A stretch of DNA of 64,000 nucleotides from Pomphorhynchus laevis (taxonomy: Eukaryota; Acanthocephala; Palaeacanthocephala; Echinorhynchida; Pomphorhynchidae): positions 434,001 through 498,000 of the forward strand of contig WNNJ02003300.1 in assembly GCA_012934845.2 (NCBI GenBank). The letters are read 5' to 3'. Below, piece by piece: positions 1 to 9,290 of the stretch. The notes under the pieces are model-generated. The model was given only the letters and a program-made list of their open reading frames with translations. It had not been told where the DNA came from and did not search any database. Numbering within the stretch: position 1 is the first letter of the stretch; every line of letters begins with the position of its first letter. The position numbers and the translations under genes are program-made.

Positions 1-209
1 AACATTTGGTATTAAATTTATTTTACTTTTTACATGCGTGTAGCCACTGCATATATAAAAATTGGATGCCTTATTTAATTAAATTTCTTATCTTCTTTAG
101 TTCGACATTCGACCAGTTTATTTCAATGTATTGATTAGATCATTTTAAACAAATAATTAATTTTCGCATATCACTGTACGAACAATATTCATTATTACAA
201 CTATGATAT
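1..209. other. AT-rich sequence, no gene seen
   Basis: I see no reading frame, RNA gene or repeat here. The composition is AT-rich, like the rest of the sequence between elements. Confidence 0.6.
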
Positions 210-386
210 CCCATCCTTCCTCGTCGCCGCCTCACTCCCCTGAAATCAACTCCTTCTCGACGTCCGCCGCGCTCCCTCCTTTATTACATTCAAACACCTC
301 CTCCGTTCACACCTTCTCGACCCATGATTTACATTTTTGTTTATTGTGGTCATGTAAGCGTGCGCTGGTACGCGTTTGGCACGTTA
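210..386 (+). mobile_element. LINE-B 3' end fragment, 5'-truncated
   Basis: This matches the last about 30 codons of the LINE-B ORF2 seen at 27.9-28.9 kb and 50.3-52.4 kb. The frame reads NQLLLDVRRAPSFITFKHLL, then a stop at 339-341, then the 3' tail with GTAAGCGTGC and a reverse-complement arm ending in CACGTTAA. The tryptophan codon expected just before NQL is a TGA, so this copy is decayed. An ATG-initiated frame of about 65 codons over the same bases is a shadow, because it is not the frame conserved in the other copies. Confidence 0.75.
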
Positions 387-388
387 AT

Positions 389-416
389 GATCATATCTGA
401 TAATTCAGATATGATC
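389..416. repeat. Perfect 12-bp inverted repeat
   Basis: GATCATATCTGA, a TAAT spacer and TCAGATATGATC form a perfect hairpin just after the LINE-B tail. A weaker related palindrome follows at about 430-450. The role is unknown; it could be a scrap of a small DNA element. Confidence 0.6.
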
Positions 417-549
417 TAATATATTTTAATTATCATATCAGATAATTAAGTCTACTTATCTTTTACTATTTATAAATAAAGATAAATAATAAATAATTAT
501 AAGATTTTATACAATTTATGCTTATATCTACGATTATGCTTAATCTACG

Positions 550-1020
550 CGTGGTGAAATAAACCAATTAGAAAAGATTCTTTGCCAATTTTCCAAGCTA
601 TGTTCTGGTCTTCGGAACATCGCCTACTGTGATAGACTAAGCCAACTAAATATTACTTCAGTTTACAAGAGATATGTGTACAATGATTTATTACAGTTAT
701 GGCGAATGATCCATGTCTTTCCTGGTTATCCATCGGAATCCGTTATTCTAAATGATCGCCCGAGCCACAGAGGACAATCTTTATCAGTTGTTGTGCAATC
801 ACACGGGAAATGTCACAGATACTTGCGATTATCTCACAGAGCGGTAAACCTATGGAAACGATTGCCGAATTCGATCGTGTCTATGGCACAGTACAAATCT
901 TTCCAGAATGGGCTGTGCATGTGGATAAAAAGAGAAGATCAGTTTTCGACACCAATTCCTCGATCCAATATAGCAGTAGAGTAAAATACATGCTAATGAC
1001 CTATTTCTTCTGATGAAAAT
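550..1020 (+). pseudogene. LINE-D ORF2 C-terminal remnant with 3' end
   Basis: The frame from about 565 to 984 reads LEKILCQFSKL, then a conserved LINE ORF2 tail with SHRGQSLSVVV and RLSHRAVNLWKRLPNSI, ending in a stop at 982-984. This is the region after the reverse transcriptase thumb in jockey/CR1-like ORF2 proteins. Endonuclease and RT are missing, as expected for a 5'-truncated copy. The short 3' tail (ACATGCTAATGACCTATTTC and TTCTGATGAAA) recurs at 45.24-45.28 kb, which defines the family. It makes no functional protein. Confidence 0.75.
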
Positions 1021-1797
1021 TTATTATTTACTGTACCTTATTCTAAAAACTTCATCAAAAAACTTCAAAAAAAATTCATCAAACTTGATTGAAAATCTAA
1101 AAACTGATCTTCTCGAGTCGAGTGTTTGATCTATATAACGTTAATAACAGCAACCAAGGATATCGCTAGTAGATTTTTGAACTAATAACGAATTAGAACA
1201 GTTACTAAATTATCGCTTTAGGGCAAATGTTTAATACATCATAATTATATTAAAATTTTCAGTAAAGAAATAAATGAGCTGTTTTTAGGTCAATTACAAA
1301 TAAACCATGTAATTAAATGAAATGTAGAAATGGGTACGTAGCTATATGAAAATTATATTAAAACAAGAGAACCTGATATGGGCTAACAAATATAATAGGA
1401 ATTCGATAAAATCATGAAAAATTTAAACAATAACTAATTAGGTACGATACACTGAAAACTAATTATTATTAGTTAATAAATTAATAAATTAATTATCAAA
1501 AATTCAGATTTAATAAGAAAAACTTTACAATGCACCTTTTAAAGGCATTTAAATTATATGCACTGTCCATTTTAGACAGTGCATAGTCCACTTCGATCGA
1601 TTTTAGACACTGCGCAAATGAAAAATATTTTTATTAAAAATATAAAAAAATTTCCAAATGAAAAAAAACCTTAAAAAAGTTTAAGATAAATAACATACAA
1701 TATAAAAAACACACAAATAGTGAAGTGGACCACTTACAACGAGACAACCACAAATATCTAGTACAACGGCCAGACATACTAAAGTGAATATAAAACG
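1021..1797. other. AT-rich gap without a gene
   Basis: No coding signal is visible. The gap holds a perfect hairpin (listed separately), a GTCCACTTC/GAAGTGGAC inverted pair near 1587 and 1719 that could be ends of a small decayed DNA element, and one copy of the motif AATAACATACAA near 1687 that otherwise sits near the 5' ends of RLE elements. Confidence 0.5.
1558..1584. repeat. Perfect 10-bp inverted repeat
   Basis: ATGCACTGTC and GACAGTGCAT pair perfectly around a 7-nt spacer. It is isolated in AT-rich DNA and I cannot assign it. Confidence 0.6.
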
Positions 1798-2150
1798 ATC
1801 GTCTTGAGAATCAATAACTGTGTCTTGTATGGGAGGTATTTAACAATGAACACCATGTGTTGGTGAGCTCTTCAACATTCGATCAACTCGAGCTCTGCGA
1901 GGTCACTCGTTTTATCTTAGTCGCCAACGAATAGTACATTCTAGGACGATTCAATTTGGACAACGAATAATAAATTCATGGAATCGTTTAAGCGATGATA
2001 TTGTAAATGCGGGAACTCGTGAGCTCTTTAAACGACAGATTATTTTAAATTGTTAACTGATTTGTTTTTGATTTTCTCTTTTTCTTTTATTTTGACTATC
2101 GATTTGTCAGCAACTGTGAGCTATGCTCGTAACGTTGTCTACATAATAAT
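1798..2150 (+). mobile_element. LINE-F 3' end fragment
   Basis: This is nearly the same sequence, inverted, as the LINE-F tail at 16.64-16.97 kb. It covers the last part of ORF2 (frame containing VFNNEHHVLVSSSTFDQLEL) and the 3' UTR ending GTAACGTTGTCTACATAATA. It is 5'-truncated and carries no catalytic domain. The two copies let the family's 3' end be placed at the ACATAATAAT tail. Confidence 0.8.
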
Positions 2151-2246
2151 TTTTTTTTAAATAATTGATAAATTAATAATAATACATTTATGATTTGTCT
2201 GGTCTACATAATAATAATACTAAATCAGGTTAATAATAATACAAAT

Positions 2247-2305
2247 TTATTTAATGTGGCAAATGCGTACAAGCTGTACGCTTACAAGTCCACAAACAAA
2301 AATGA
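2247..2305 (-). promoter_or_regulatory. LINE-A 3' terminal hairpin
   Basis: Near the 3' end of A1, GCGTAC and GTACGC pair around a 5-nt loop (2265-2281). The flanks ACTTGTAA and TTTGCCACATTAAATAAAT match the tails of other LINE-A and LINE-B copies. A conserved 3' structure of this kind is likely to be what the element's own RT recognises to start target-primed reverse transcription. That role is inferred from other LINEs. Confidence 0.65.
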
Positions 2306-2310
2306 GAAAG

Positions 2311-5220
2311 TCAAGCAGTTAAATTGTTCAGATGGGATCGGATTTGTCGTTTGAAGCACTGCAGGGAAGTTGATTGGCGTATATGAATGGGCAGATGATT
2401 CCACGATAGAGGAGCAGCCACCAGGAAGGAGCGGAGTCCAAAGGAGGTAGAGTAGTTTGGGACATGTAAAAGAAAGGAATTACAGGAACGCAAGGAGCAG
2501 TAAACAGGACGAGAATTATCAAGAAAAGGAAGGTTGAGAAATGAAGGGGTATGAAAAGTTACAAGGCGGAAAGCAACGATAAGAAGACGAATTTGAACAC
2601 GACAATAAATTGTAGGCAAATCGAGAGAAGCAAGATGGTAGGATGTGTGATCAAAACGACGAAGACGGAGGAGAATTCGGACAGCTGCGTTGACGATGCG
2701 TTGTAGGGGAAGAAGAGTGGATTTAGGTGAGTTGGAAAATAGACTAAGACAATAATCGAGTCTAGAAAAAAGGAGAGATGATATGAGAGTCATACAAGAA
2801 GGGAAATCGATCAATCTACGAACTTGACGGAGGTTGCGGAGTATCAAGGTAGATGAGCGGACTTTATCTCTAACGAAAGGTTTAAGTGAAAGTCGGTTGT
2901 CAAAATGGAAGCCTAGGAAAACGAGATTATCAACGATAGGAAGAATTGTAGAATTTAATGATACGGAGGGAGGTTCGAAGCCGAGGCGTCGAGGTAGGAT
3001 CCACATAATTTTGGATTTATCAGGATTCAGAGAAAGGCGAAGGGAAGAAAGATGATTGGAAATTGAGACAAGGCAGTCGGAAGCAGAAACACTAAGATCG
3101 CGAATACGATAAACAGGTGCATGAGCATAGATGAGAATGTCATCAGCATATTGCATAACATGGAAGTTAAATTTATGAGAAATCGAAGACAAATCACCAA
3201 GAAGAAGAGAGAAAAGTATAGGGCCTAATACGGAGCCTTGCGGAACACCGGACGGAATGGACGAAGGATGGGAGAGAGAAGAGTTAGAGTATACGCGAAA
3301 TGTACGGTTTGATAGATATGAAGAAAACCATGATACAGTGGGTAAAGAGAAGCCATAATCATGACGAAGGCGATGGAGAAGAATCGAGTGATCGACGATG
3401 TCAAAAGCAGACGATAGATCAAGAGAAACTATGACACTACATAATTTATGATCGCGCGATATGAGTAAGTCGTTATAAACTTTAAGACATGCAATTTCGG
3501 TAGAGTAATTAGAGCGAAAAGCGGCTTGGAAGGGAGGAAATAAGTTAGAGGAATAGAGATATGTATTAACTTGCTTAAGAACGAGACGCTCAAGGAGTTT
3601 AGAGAGGGTTGGGAGAAGTGAGATTGGACGGTACGAAGATGGTAGTGAAGAGTCGAGAGATTGCTTTTTGATGATAGGACGAACAGTGGCGCATTTCCAG
3701 ATGGAAAAAAATGTACAGCTACGGATGGACGAGTTGAACAATGTGGTTAGGAAGGGTAAGATAAAAGTGCAGATATTTTTAAGTAAGTGAGTGGGAATTG
3801 GGTCAGAAGGAGAGGTTTTATTAGGTAATGACAGCAGAACCGAAGAAACTTCATCAGACGAAACGGGAAGAAGGTGGAATAGTTCTGGGAGGGAAGTATT
3901 TAAAGATAAGAGTGGGTACAAGGGGGCTATGGGTAGTAGGGAAAGTAAATTAGATAGCTTAGTTTGTAGATAAGAAGAAAATTCATCAGGATTTATATTA
4001 CAAGGGGTAGATGATCGTGAAAGAATTGAGTTTAAGATTTTCCAATGAGATTTCGAGTTGGAAGATGACTCGAGTTGATTTCGCCAAAAGAGAGTACGTT
4101 TAGTACGTATAAGAATGAGATGTGAACGGCGTTGAGAAAAGTAGGAATCACGAAGATTTGGAGGGAGTGAGTTGGGTGAACGTTTAAGAAAGCGTTTATA
4201 CATACGAAAAGAGTGACGGAGTCGACGCTTAGAAAGACTACAGTCAGAATCGAACCAGGGAGCATGGCGCAAGCGCTGGGAACGTCGAAGTCGACTAGGT
4301 AGAAGGTTATTGAGGATCGACGTAAGTTCAGAATCAAACAGAATGCAGAGATCATCGGGAGAGAGATAGTTAAGAGGAAGTGAAAAGAGTGAAGAATTGA
4401 GTAAGGCTGTGCAGAGAATAGGGATATCGAGAAGCTTCCAGGGTCGACTTGGTGTAGATAATGGTAAAGGCGGAGAAGGAGGATGGGGACGAGTAAGAGT
4501 AAGAGTGACAAGGAAATGATCGGACAAACCAGGATCAGTAATTGACAAGGAGGTATAGTCATTGAAGCAGTTAGGAACAGCAATGATGTCGAGAGCACCG
4601 CCGAGAATATGAGTTGGGCTTGTTGAAAGTAATTTATAGTTAAAATCAGAAAAAAGATTAGTTAAAGTGATAGAGTCAGAGTCAGACGGGCGATCAAGAC
4701 GAATGTTAAAGTCACCGAGAACAAAAGAAGGAGTATAAGACAATGAACAGTGAGACATTAGATCTGCAAGGTCGTTAAAGAAGATACGTGATGGGGCAAC
4801 TGAACCTGGACGGTATACAATCACAAGTTCCAGAGGGAAAGGCGTTGATAATCTGCATATGAGTAATTCGAACGAGGTGTAACGGATGTTAACGTTGATT
4901 TTACGTAAAGACATTGGGTGACGAGCAATGGCAACAATACCGCCATGGTTAGACGCAGTAGATGTATGAGATGTAATTTGACGAGCTGATTCAACTAGAG
5001 AACAACCAGAGCGACATAGACGACGAATAGCAAGATCGTTGGAGTCAGTGTGCCAGGATTCGGTAATGCAGAGAATATCGATAGATAATTGATCGAAGAT
5101 ATCGAGAAGCATATCAGCTTTATGAAGAATGGAGCGAGTATTGAATAGACTAAGACGAAAAGTATGCTTAGGAGCGAGATCGACTAGCGAAGAAGACAAG
5201 GGGGAGAGATGGGACGCCAT
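2311..5220 (-). CDS. LINE-A ORF2: APE endonuclease and reverse transcriptase, intact
   Basis: A 969-residue polyprotein that nicks target DNA and copies the element RNA onto it (target-primed reverse transcription). The N-terminal third is an APE-like endonuclease: FNTRS (Asn27), ITESW (Glu54), VIVYRPG, LGDFNIRLD and the SDHFLV His motif. The RT follows with [42 protein letters not shown] and the catalytic MQYADDILIY (YADD at residues 691-694, bases 3139-3150). The C-terminal part has the usual LINE tail (WNHLPIHIRQST). The ATG at 5220 lies 37 nt inside the ORF1 end and starts a protein collinear with copies A2 and A3. The frame is -1 to ORF1. All catalytic motifs are present and there is no stop, so this copy could encode active protein. 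Confidence 0.93.
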   Translation of the reverse strand: MASHLSPLSSSLVDLAPKHTFRLSLFNTRSILHKADMLLDIFDQLSIDILCITESWHTDSNDLAIRRLCRSGCSLVESARQITSHTSTASNHGGIVAIARHPMSLRKINVNIRYTSFELLICRLSTPFPLELVIVYRPGSVAPSRIFFNDLADLMSHCSLSYTPSFVLGDFNIRLDRPSDSDSITLTNLFSDFNYKLLSTSPTHILGGALDIIAVPNCFNDYTSLSITDPGLSDHFLVTLTLTRPHPPSPPLPLSTPSRPWKLLDIPILCTALLNSSLFSLPLNYLSPDDLCILFDSELTSILNNLLPSRLRRSQRLRHAPWFDSDCSLSKRRLRHSFRMYKRFLKRSPNSLPPNLRDSYFSQRRSHLILIRTKRTLFWRNQLESSSNSKSHWKILNSILSRSSTPCNINPDEFSSYLQTKLSNLLSLLPIAPLYPLLSLNTSLPELFHLLPVSSDEVSSVLLSLPNKTSPSDPIPTHLLKNICTFILPFLTTLFNSSIRSCTFFSIWKCATVRPIIKKQSLDSSLPSSYRPISLLPTLSKLLERLVLKQVNTYLYSSNLFPPFQAAFRSNYSTEIACLKVYNDLLISRDHKLCSVIVSLDLSSAFDIVDHSILLHRLRHDYGFSLPTVSWFSSYLSNRTFRVYSNSSLSHPSSIPSGVPQGSVLGPILFSLLLGDLSSISHKFNFHVMQYADDILIYAHAPVYRIRDLSVSASDCLVSISNHLSSLRLSLNPDKSKIMWILPRRLGFEPPSVSLNSTILPIVDNLVFLGFHFDNRLSLKPFVRDKVRSSTLILRNLRQVRRLIDFPSCMTLISSLLFSRLDYCLSLFSNSPKSTLLPLQRIVNAAVRILLRLRRFDHTSYHLASLDLPTIYCRVQIRLLIVAFRLVTFHTPSFLNLPFLDNSRPVYCSLRSCNSFLLHVPNYSTSFGLRSFLVAAPLSWNHLPIHIRQSTSLQCFKRQIRSHLNNLTA

Positions 5221-6509
5221 CGAATTTTTGGCCTTGTGTGAAGAACGTGAAAATTTCCGTTGATTTTACGTATAGATAAGGATGACTCGCCGTTTGTTTC
5301 ACGTCGATGTTTTTCAATGCGAGCTAAATTGAGCTGGGCAATATCAGAAGGGGAGCGGTCAGGAAAGATACGGCAAGTAGATGAAGTGGTAAGAAGTTTA
5401 AAACGTTGGGAGAGTACCGAAGAGGCATGTGAACTATGTCGGAAAACGATTTTTAAGAGTGGAGGACTGAGATGATTTGATTTAGTGGATTTGTTTAAAC
5501 GAATAAAGGATACAGGAGCGATATTATTGAAGAGTGATGGGTTATCATCAGGAAGAATGGTTGCTAGGATAGACCTGAAAGCAGATACATCATCATCGAG
5601 GCGAGATTGTGGAGAAGCAGATTCGGAAAGCTTTAAGTTTGATATGATTATACAGCGATCGCGCGAAGGAAAACGATTTCGTGGAAGTGGTGGACGGACA
5701 GAGCTGGTTGGAGTCGAGGTAGATGAGCAGATAGAAGTGGAAATGACAGGGGTGCTTGATAAAGAATTAATATTGGTTGGAGCAAGTGTGACAGGAGCGG
5801 GGTGTTGAATCGGTTGATCAGAGATGTGACTGGATATGATTTTAAATGAAGGATGTAACTTATTGGGAAGTGTTACGTGGGAGGTAGAGTAAGGAGAATT
5901 AAAATAGGTTGGGGCATGAGTGACAGGAATGGAGTGTTGAATTAGTTGATCGGAAATGTTACTGGAAATGATTTTGATGGAAGGGTGTAAATTATTGAGA
6001 GGTGATACAGGGGGGGTCGAGTAAGGAGTTCGTGAGGAGAATAAAGAAGTTTGAGATTTATTTAGATTGGGGGAGGAATAGGAAAGAGGAGGTACGAGAT
6101 GAAAAGCTTTGCCGTTAGCATTGTTAGAATGAGAAAGATTAATGGAAGTTTGGTACGTAGTTGAACGAGGAGTGTGTGAGAGAGTAGGTTCAATAATGGG
6201 ATTATATGATGCGAAGTCAGGTGTTGATGCGAGGGAAACATCTAAAACAGCATTGGTCTGAGTGGTAGTGTGTGATACAGGAGTAGATGAGCAGGATAAC
6301 TGTAGTAGTCGTACTGATGTACAAAAACCGCAAGTGAAATGTTTAAGTTTATACACTGAGTGGTCGGATATTTTAACACGAACAAGTGTCCATACATCGC
6401 AATCTTTGGAATCGCATCCAACTTCAAAGCTGGTATAACCATCATTGCATTTAGATGTGGAAGATTGTTGATCAGGAACAGGGATCTGAGATCGCGCTTT
6501 TTTAGGCAT
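5184..6509 (-). CDS. LINE-A ORF1: zinc-binding, RNA-binding-like protein, intact
   Basis: A 441-residue ORF1 protein, expected to coat the element RNA. Near the N-terminus a four-cysteine site (C32, C37, C60, C63) with VGCDSKDCDVW and FTCGFC looks like the second half of a PHD finger without its His-Cys pair. Residues about 75-270 are low-complexity Ser/Thr/Pro with a repeated block (SFKIISSHISDQPIQH and variants). Residues about 285-435 hold a conserved domain (RCIIISNLKLSESAS, IRLNKSTKS, LLKIVFRHSSHAS, LNLARIEKHRRE) that resembles the RRM-like plus C-terminal domain of LINE ORF1 proteins. The start ATG is the first after the leader. Its 3' end overlaps ORF2 in the other frame. Confidence 0.88.
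   Translation of the reverse strand: MPKKARSQIPVPDQQSSTSKCNDGYTSFEVGCDSKDCDVWTLVRVKISDHSVYKLKHFTCGFCTSVRLLQLSCSSTPVSHTTTQTNAVLDVSLASTPDFASYNPIIEPTLSHTPRSTTYQTSINLSHSNNANGKAFHLVPPLSYSSPNLNKSQTSLFSSRTPYSTPPVSPLNNLHPSIKIISSNISDQLIQHSIPVTHAPTYFNSPYSTSHVTLPNKLHPSFKIISSHISDQPIQHPAPVTLAPTNINSLSSTPVISTSICSSTSTPTSSVRPPLPRNRFPSRDRCIIISNLKLSESASPQSRLDDDVSAFRSILATILPDDNPSLFNNIAPVSFIRLNKSTKSNHLSPPLLKIVFRHSSHASSVLSQRFKLLTTSSTCRIFPDRSPSDIAQLNLARIEKHRRETNGESSLSIRKINGNFHVLHTRPKIRWRPISPPCLLR
5250..5256 (-). promoter_or_regulatory. Candidate -1 frameshift heptamer, ORF1/ORF2 junction of A1
   Basis: On the coding strand the ORF1 frame reads GGA AAT TTT, giving a slippery-type A-AAT-TTT. The -1 frame is open from this point into ORF2 (about ten codons before the ORF2 ATG). 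The same heptamer lies at the same protein position (Asn-Phe) in A2, LINE-C, LINE-E and LINE-H. In A1 an ATG for ORF2 exists, so frameshifting may be only an alternative. Confidence 0.4.
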
Positions 6510-6536
6510 AACCTTTTATCGATAGATTGAGCTCAA

Positions 6537-6557
6537 TCCGCGAGCGTAGCGAGCGGA
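6537..6557 (-). promoter_or_regulatory. Leader stem-loop with 11-nt loop (A1)
   Basis: Read on the minus strand, TCCGC and GCGGA enclose the loop TCGCTACGCTC. It lies directly between the tandem array and ORF1. Copy A2 (9357-9377) and RLE-2 copy 1 (32685-32709) have a stem with the same loop length and pattern in the same place. Confidence 0.55.
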
Positions 6558-6560
6558 ACT

Positions 6561-6720
6561 GACAGGAATAATCTGGAACTGACAGGAATAATCTGGAACT
6601 GACAGGAATAATCTGGAACTGACAGGAATAATCTGGAACTGACAGGAATAATCTGGAACTGACAGGAATAATCTGGAACTGACAGGAATAATCTGGAACT
6701 GACAGGAATAATCTGGAATG
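6561..6720. repeat. Minisatellite, 8 units of 20 bp, in LINE-A leader
   Basis: Eight units of GACAGGAATAATCTGGAACT (plus-strand phase) are identical except for the last two bases of the eighth. Tandem 5' monomers act as promoters in several LINEs, and copy A2 has a related 13-bp array in the same position. ATG-initiated frames across the array encode only repeats (VPDYSCQFQ type) and are not genes. Confidence 0.92.
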
Positions 6721-6809
6721 TAAGAGTTTCAATAACCAAGACTTATTTTAAGGTTAGACGCAAATATAGTAGACTTAAGTTCAAATAAATTCAAACAAAC
6801 AACCTACAA

Positions 6810-8005
6810 ATGGGATCAAAAGATCGTAAACGAAGGCAAGAGAAGACAGGCGCGACAATGGAAAAGACGAAAAATCCTTCGAAGTACACAACACAAGAAG
6901 TTTGTTGTGACTCCTTGGGTTGCGATGTCTGGACAACCGTCTCAATTCTGGATTCCGAGCAATCGGCTATGTGCGACAAGAAATTTATTTGTAGATATTG
7001 CAGCGCTTCGATTTGATTGCGAAATATCTCAAGGATCGCACCGAATAATTCCGATATTATATTTGCTGCTGATACGTCCAGAGAATCCAATGAAGTTCAC
7101 TCCGTCGGTTGGAGTTGTGCGGCACTTAAAGATGTAACTCGGACGAATGATCTATCGAGTGAAGATTGTCAAACTATGCAAAGTCACGATATTGTGTCTA
7201 ATCATACCTATGATGGGGACCTGAGAGATACAAAAAACACCAGCCCTATACTCTTAGATGACATGATATCGAATTTCACAATTAGTAAAATCATGTCTGG
7301 TCTGGATATGGAAACTGAGTCGGAAATAATAACTACCAAAAAAGCTGTCAATTCCGTTGGCAAGTCACGATCCACATAGCCTACCTCACCTCCTCTCACG
7401 AAGCAATCCGATAACATTGATATATAATATCATCGTATCGAAATTCCACACCCGGGTTGCAATCGAGGGTGAACAGCCCAGAAAAGTTTTTAGTGAACAG
7501 TCCATAAACGTTTTCAGTCAGATATTCTCTCAACGACAAACTGACCCACTCAATAGTCACAGGTCATTCTTATTAAGCAAGTCTAATGAATCTTCCCGGG
7601 ATCGGTGTTTGATTATTACTAACGTTATTGAGTCGTCGTCTGATGTTGCTCAAACTCGAGTGGACCATAATGTTGAATAATTCCAAAAATATTGAGTTAT
7701 TATTTCTCCAGAAGATCCCTATATTTCAAAAGTACGCCCTCTTGCGATATTTAAGATAGGCCGTCGCAACAATCTTAAAGACCATTCTCGTTTGATGAAA
7801 GTTGTCTTTCCTACATCCTCAGTAGTCCGTGAGTTGTTAACTCGCAGATCTAAACTGAGGCAGTCCCCATTTCAGTTGTTGACAGATGTCTTTCGATGAG
7901 CGTTGTCTCTGGCGTGTTGCTCGGACTGAGCTAAATGCCCGGATAGAATCAGGAGAAACTAATCTGCATATTGTAAATTTTCGGGTAGGTCGGCGTCGTC
8001 TACGA
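6810..8005 (+). pseudogene. LINE-H ORF1 remnant
   Basis: The ATG at 6810 opens a protein with the four-cysteine domain VCCDSLGCDVW and FICRYC. A TGA at 7014-7016 interrupts it and the same frame continues to 7379. The conserved later domain lies in another frame (SSRDRCLIITNVIESSS to 7680; IFKIGRRNNLKDHS and LMKVVFPTSS after 7740), so there are at least four breaks. A region of about 200 codons between the zinc site and the RRM-like domain is not recognisable. It ends near GTA AAT TTT at 7973-7981, after which ORF2 follows in the -1 frame. Confidence 0.75.
7975..7981 (+). promoter_or_regulatory. Candidate -1 frameshift heptamer (LINE-H)
   Basis: A-AAT-TTT in the ORF1 frame (GTA AAT TTT). The -1 frame is open from here through SGRSASSTIE into the ORF2 ATG at 8011. 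It matches the site in LINE-A, -C and -E. Confidence 0.4.
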
Positions 8006-8010
8006 TTGAG

Positions 8011-9242
8011 ATGGCCCCCGCTATGAAAACTTTTTCTAAGAATTGTAAGATAAGACGTAATGTGCCTTATCGAAAAAACCACAAATGGCTTAAAGTTATA
8101 TATTCGAATGTTCGAAGCGTTCTTAATAAGATGGATGAATTGAAGGTCATAGCTACATCTCATCATCCAAATATCATTGCCCTTAGTGAATCTTGGCTCT
8201 GATCATGTTCCTGATAGCTTATTATCCATAGATGGATCTAATCTGTTTCATTGTGATCGATATGGTCGAAGGAGAAGGAGTGTAGTGCTATATTGTAGTT
8301 TAGGTGTTGGTGTAGTGTGTTTGCGTACGATTAGTGATGCCAATGGGATTGAGGCTCTATACCTCAAATTGTGCCTTGATCAGGTTAATTCTATGTATGT
8401 GCTAGTGTTCTATCGTCCTCCTTTGGCAAGTAGCGATGATTTAATAGAACTTATTGAGCTATGTGGTCAACAGAAAAAATACCTAATCTTAGGAGATCTG
8501 AACATTCCATCAATAGATTGGGACTCTTTTTCGTCTCCTAGTCGCATTGCATCGAACTCGGTTTTATTGAGTGTTCTACACAACAGTGGTCTGCATCAGC
8601 ATGCACGTGAGGCAACCCGTTTCACTAGCTAGTCGTCTGCCCAGCTAGACATGGTCTTGTCTTCGTTTAAGTCTGTTATTACTCACATAGATTATCTTTT
8701 TGGATTTGGGATGAGTGGTCATTGCATACTGTCCTTTTCATTTAAATACACAAACAATGTAACGTCGGTCAGTCCCATGCAGGGTAAGAATCTGAACTTA
8801 TGGAAGGCTGATTTCGACGCAATTATCTACAGATTGAATCTGGTTAGATGGCCAGATCCGTATAAATGCGGAATAGACGAGGCTTGGTATGTTTTTAGAG
8901 CACACTCTATAACTTACTGATATTGCATTCTCCCAAGTTTAAAACACATAGGCAAGTTTCTCCTTGGTTTGATGGGCTTCTCCAATATCACTCACGCGCA
9001 AGTAAACATGCGTAGATTTCATTTCGTTGTGGACAACAATCTTTTAAGTCTTTCAAACAAATTAGGAATAGATTTACCGCTCTCAAGAAAATGAAGCATC
9101 GTCAGTTTGAGGAGAAACTGAGTTCTATGGATGGCAAGGCTCTATTCTCTTACATTCGCAAAATCAGGGGCTCGAATATTCCACAAGTATCGTTGAGGGA
9201 TGATTTTCAAGGCGAGGTCACGTGTAAAAGTGTCATGGCAAA
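8011..9242 (+). pseudogene. LINE-H ORF2, endonuclease region
   Basis: The frame from 8011 reads MAPAMKTFSK, then the APE start WLKVIYSNVRSVLNKMDEL and the ALSESWL motif, and stops at 8200-8202. The next part, in the same element but another frame (8177-8632), has the middle of the domain with VFYRPP and LGDLNIPSIDWD. After a stop near 8630, GLSDH-type sequence (FGMSGHCILSFSF) and the linker to the RT (FDGLLQYH, KMKHRQFEEKL) follow in pieces. At least four breaks. The RT continues beyond A2. Confidence 0.78.
9235..9242 (+). repeat. Target-site duplication of A2, left copy
   Basis: ATGGCAAA here and at 13920-13927 flanks copy A2. One copy is needed to rejoin the LINE-H frame, which supports a true 8-bp duplication. 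Confidence 0.85.
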
Positions 9243-9290
9243 ACATGTGTCATGTCACCTTAAAAAAGTTTGAGATCTAAAGTAAATACA

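Larger units (their letters stand above)
2246..6757 (-). mobile_element. LINE-A copy A1, full-length APE-type LINE
   Basis: This is a complete two-ORF LINE: 5' leader with tandem repeats (6561-6757), a stem-loop, ORF1 (5184-6509), overlapping ORF2 (2311-5220), and a short 3' UTR with the family hairpin. The 5' end is estimated from similarity to the start of copy A2; the 3' end is set at the AATAATAATAC tail. Both ORFs are open, unlike every other LINE-A copy here, so this is the youngest-looking LINE-A insertion. I could not find a convincing target-site duplication. It lies directly upstream of the LINE-H 5' leader. Confidence 0.88.
6758..9242 (+). mobile_element. LINE-H, 5' half (before the A2 insertion)
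   Basis: A decayed APE-type LINE: short leader, ORF1 remnant and endonuclease part of ORF2. It resumes at 13928 after copy A2. At the break the frame reads SVMA, and at the resumption ANLFEQEFSSMF; removing A2 and one copy of ATGGCAAA restores a continuous frame. The older element is therefore H and the younger A2. Confidence 0.85.

Noticed and set aside
203-400. 65-codon frame as a small gene
   Set aside because: Another frame of the same bases matches the C-terminus of LINE-B ORF2.
1558-1584. Rho-independent terminator
   Set aside because: Bacterial terminators are not expected here; there is no gene upstream and no consistent T-run.
6561-6720. CRISPR array
   Set aside because: Units are directly tandem with no spacers, and the context is eukaryotic.
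6502-6739. Frames encoding VPDYSCQFQ-type repeats
   Set aside because: Translation of the 20-bp minisatellite in the LINE-A leader.
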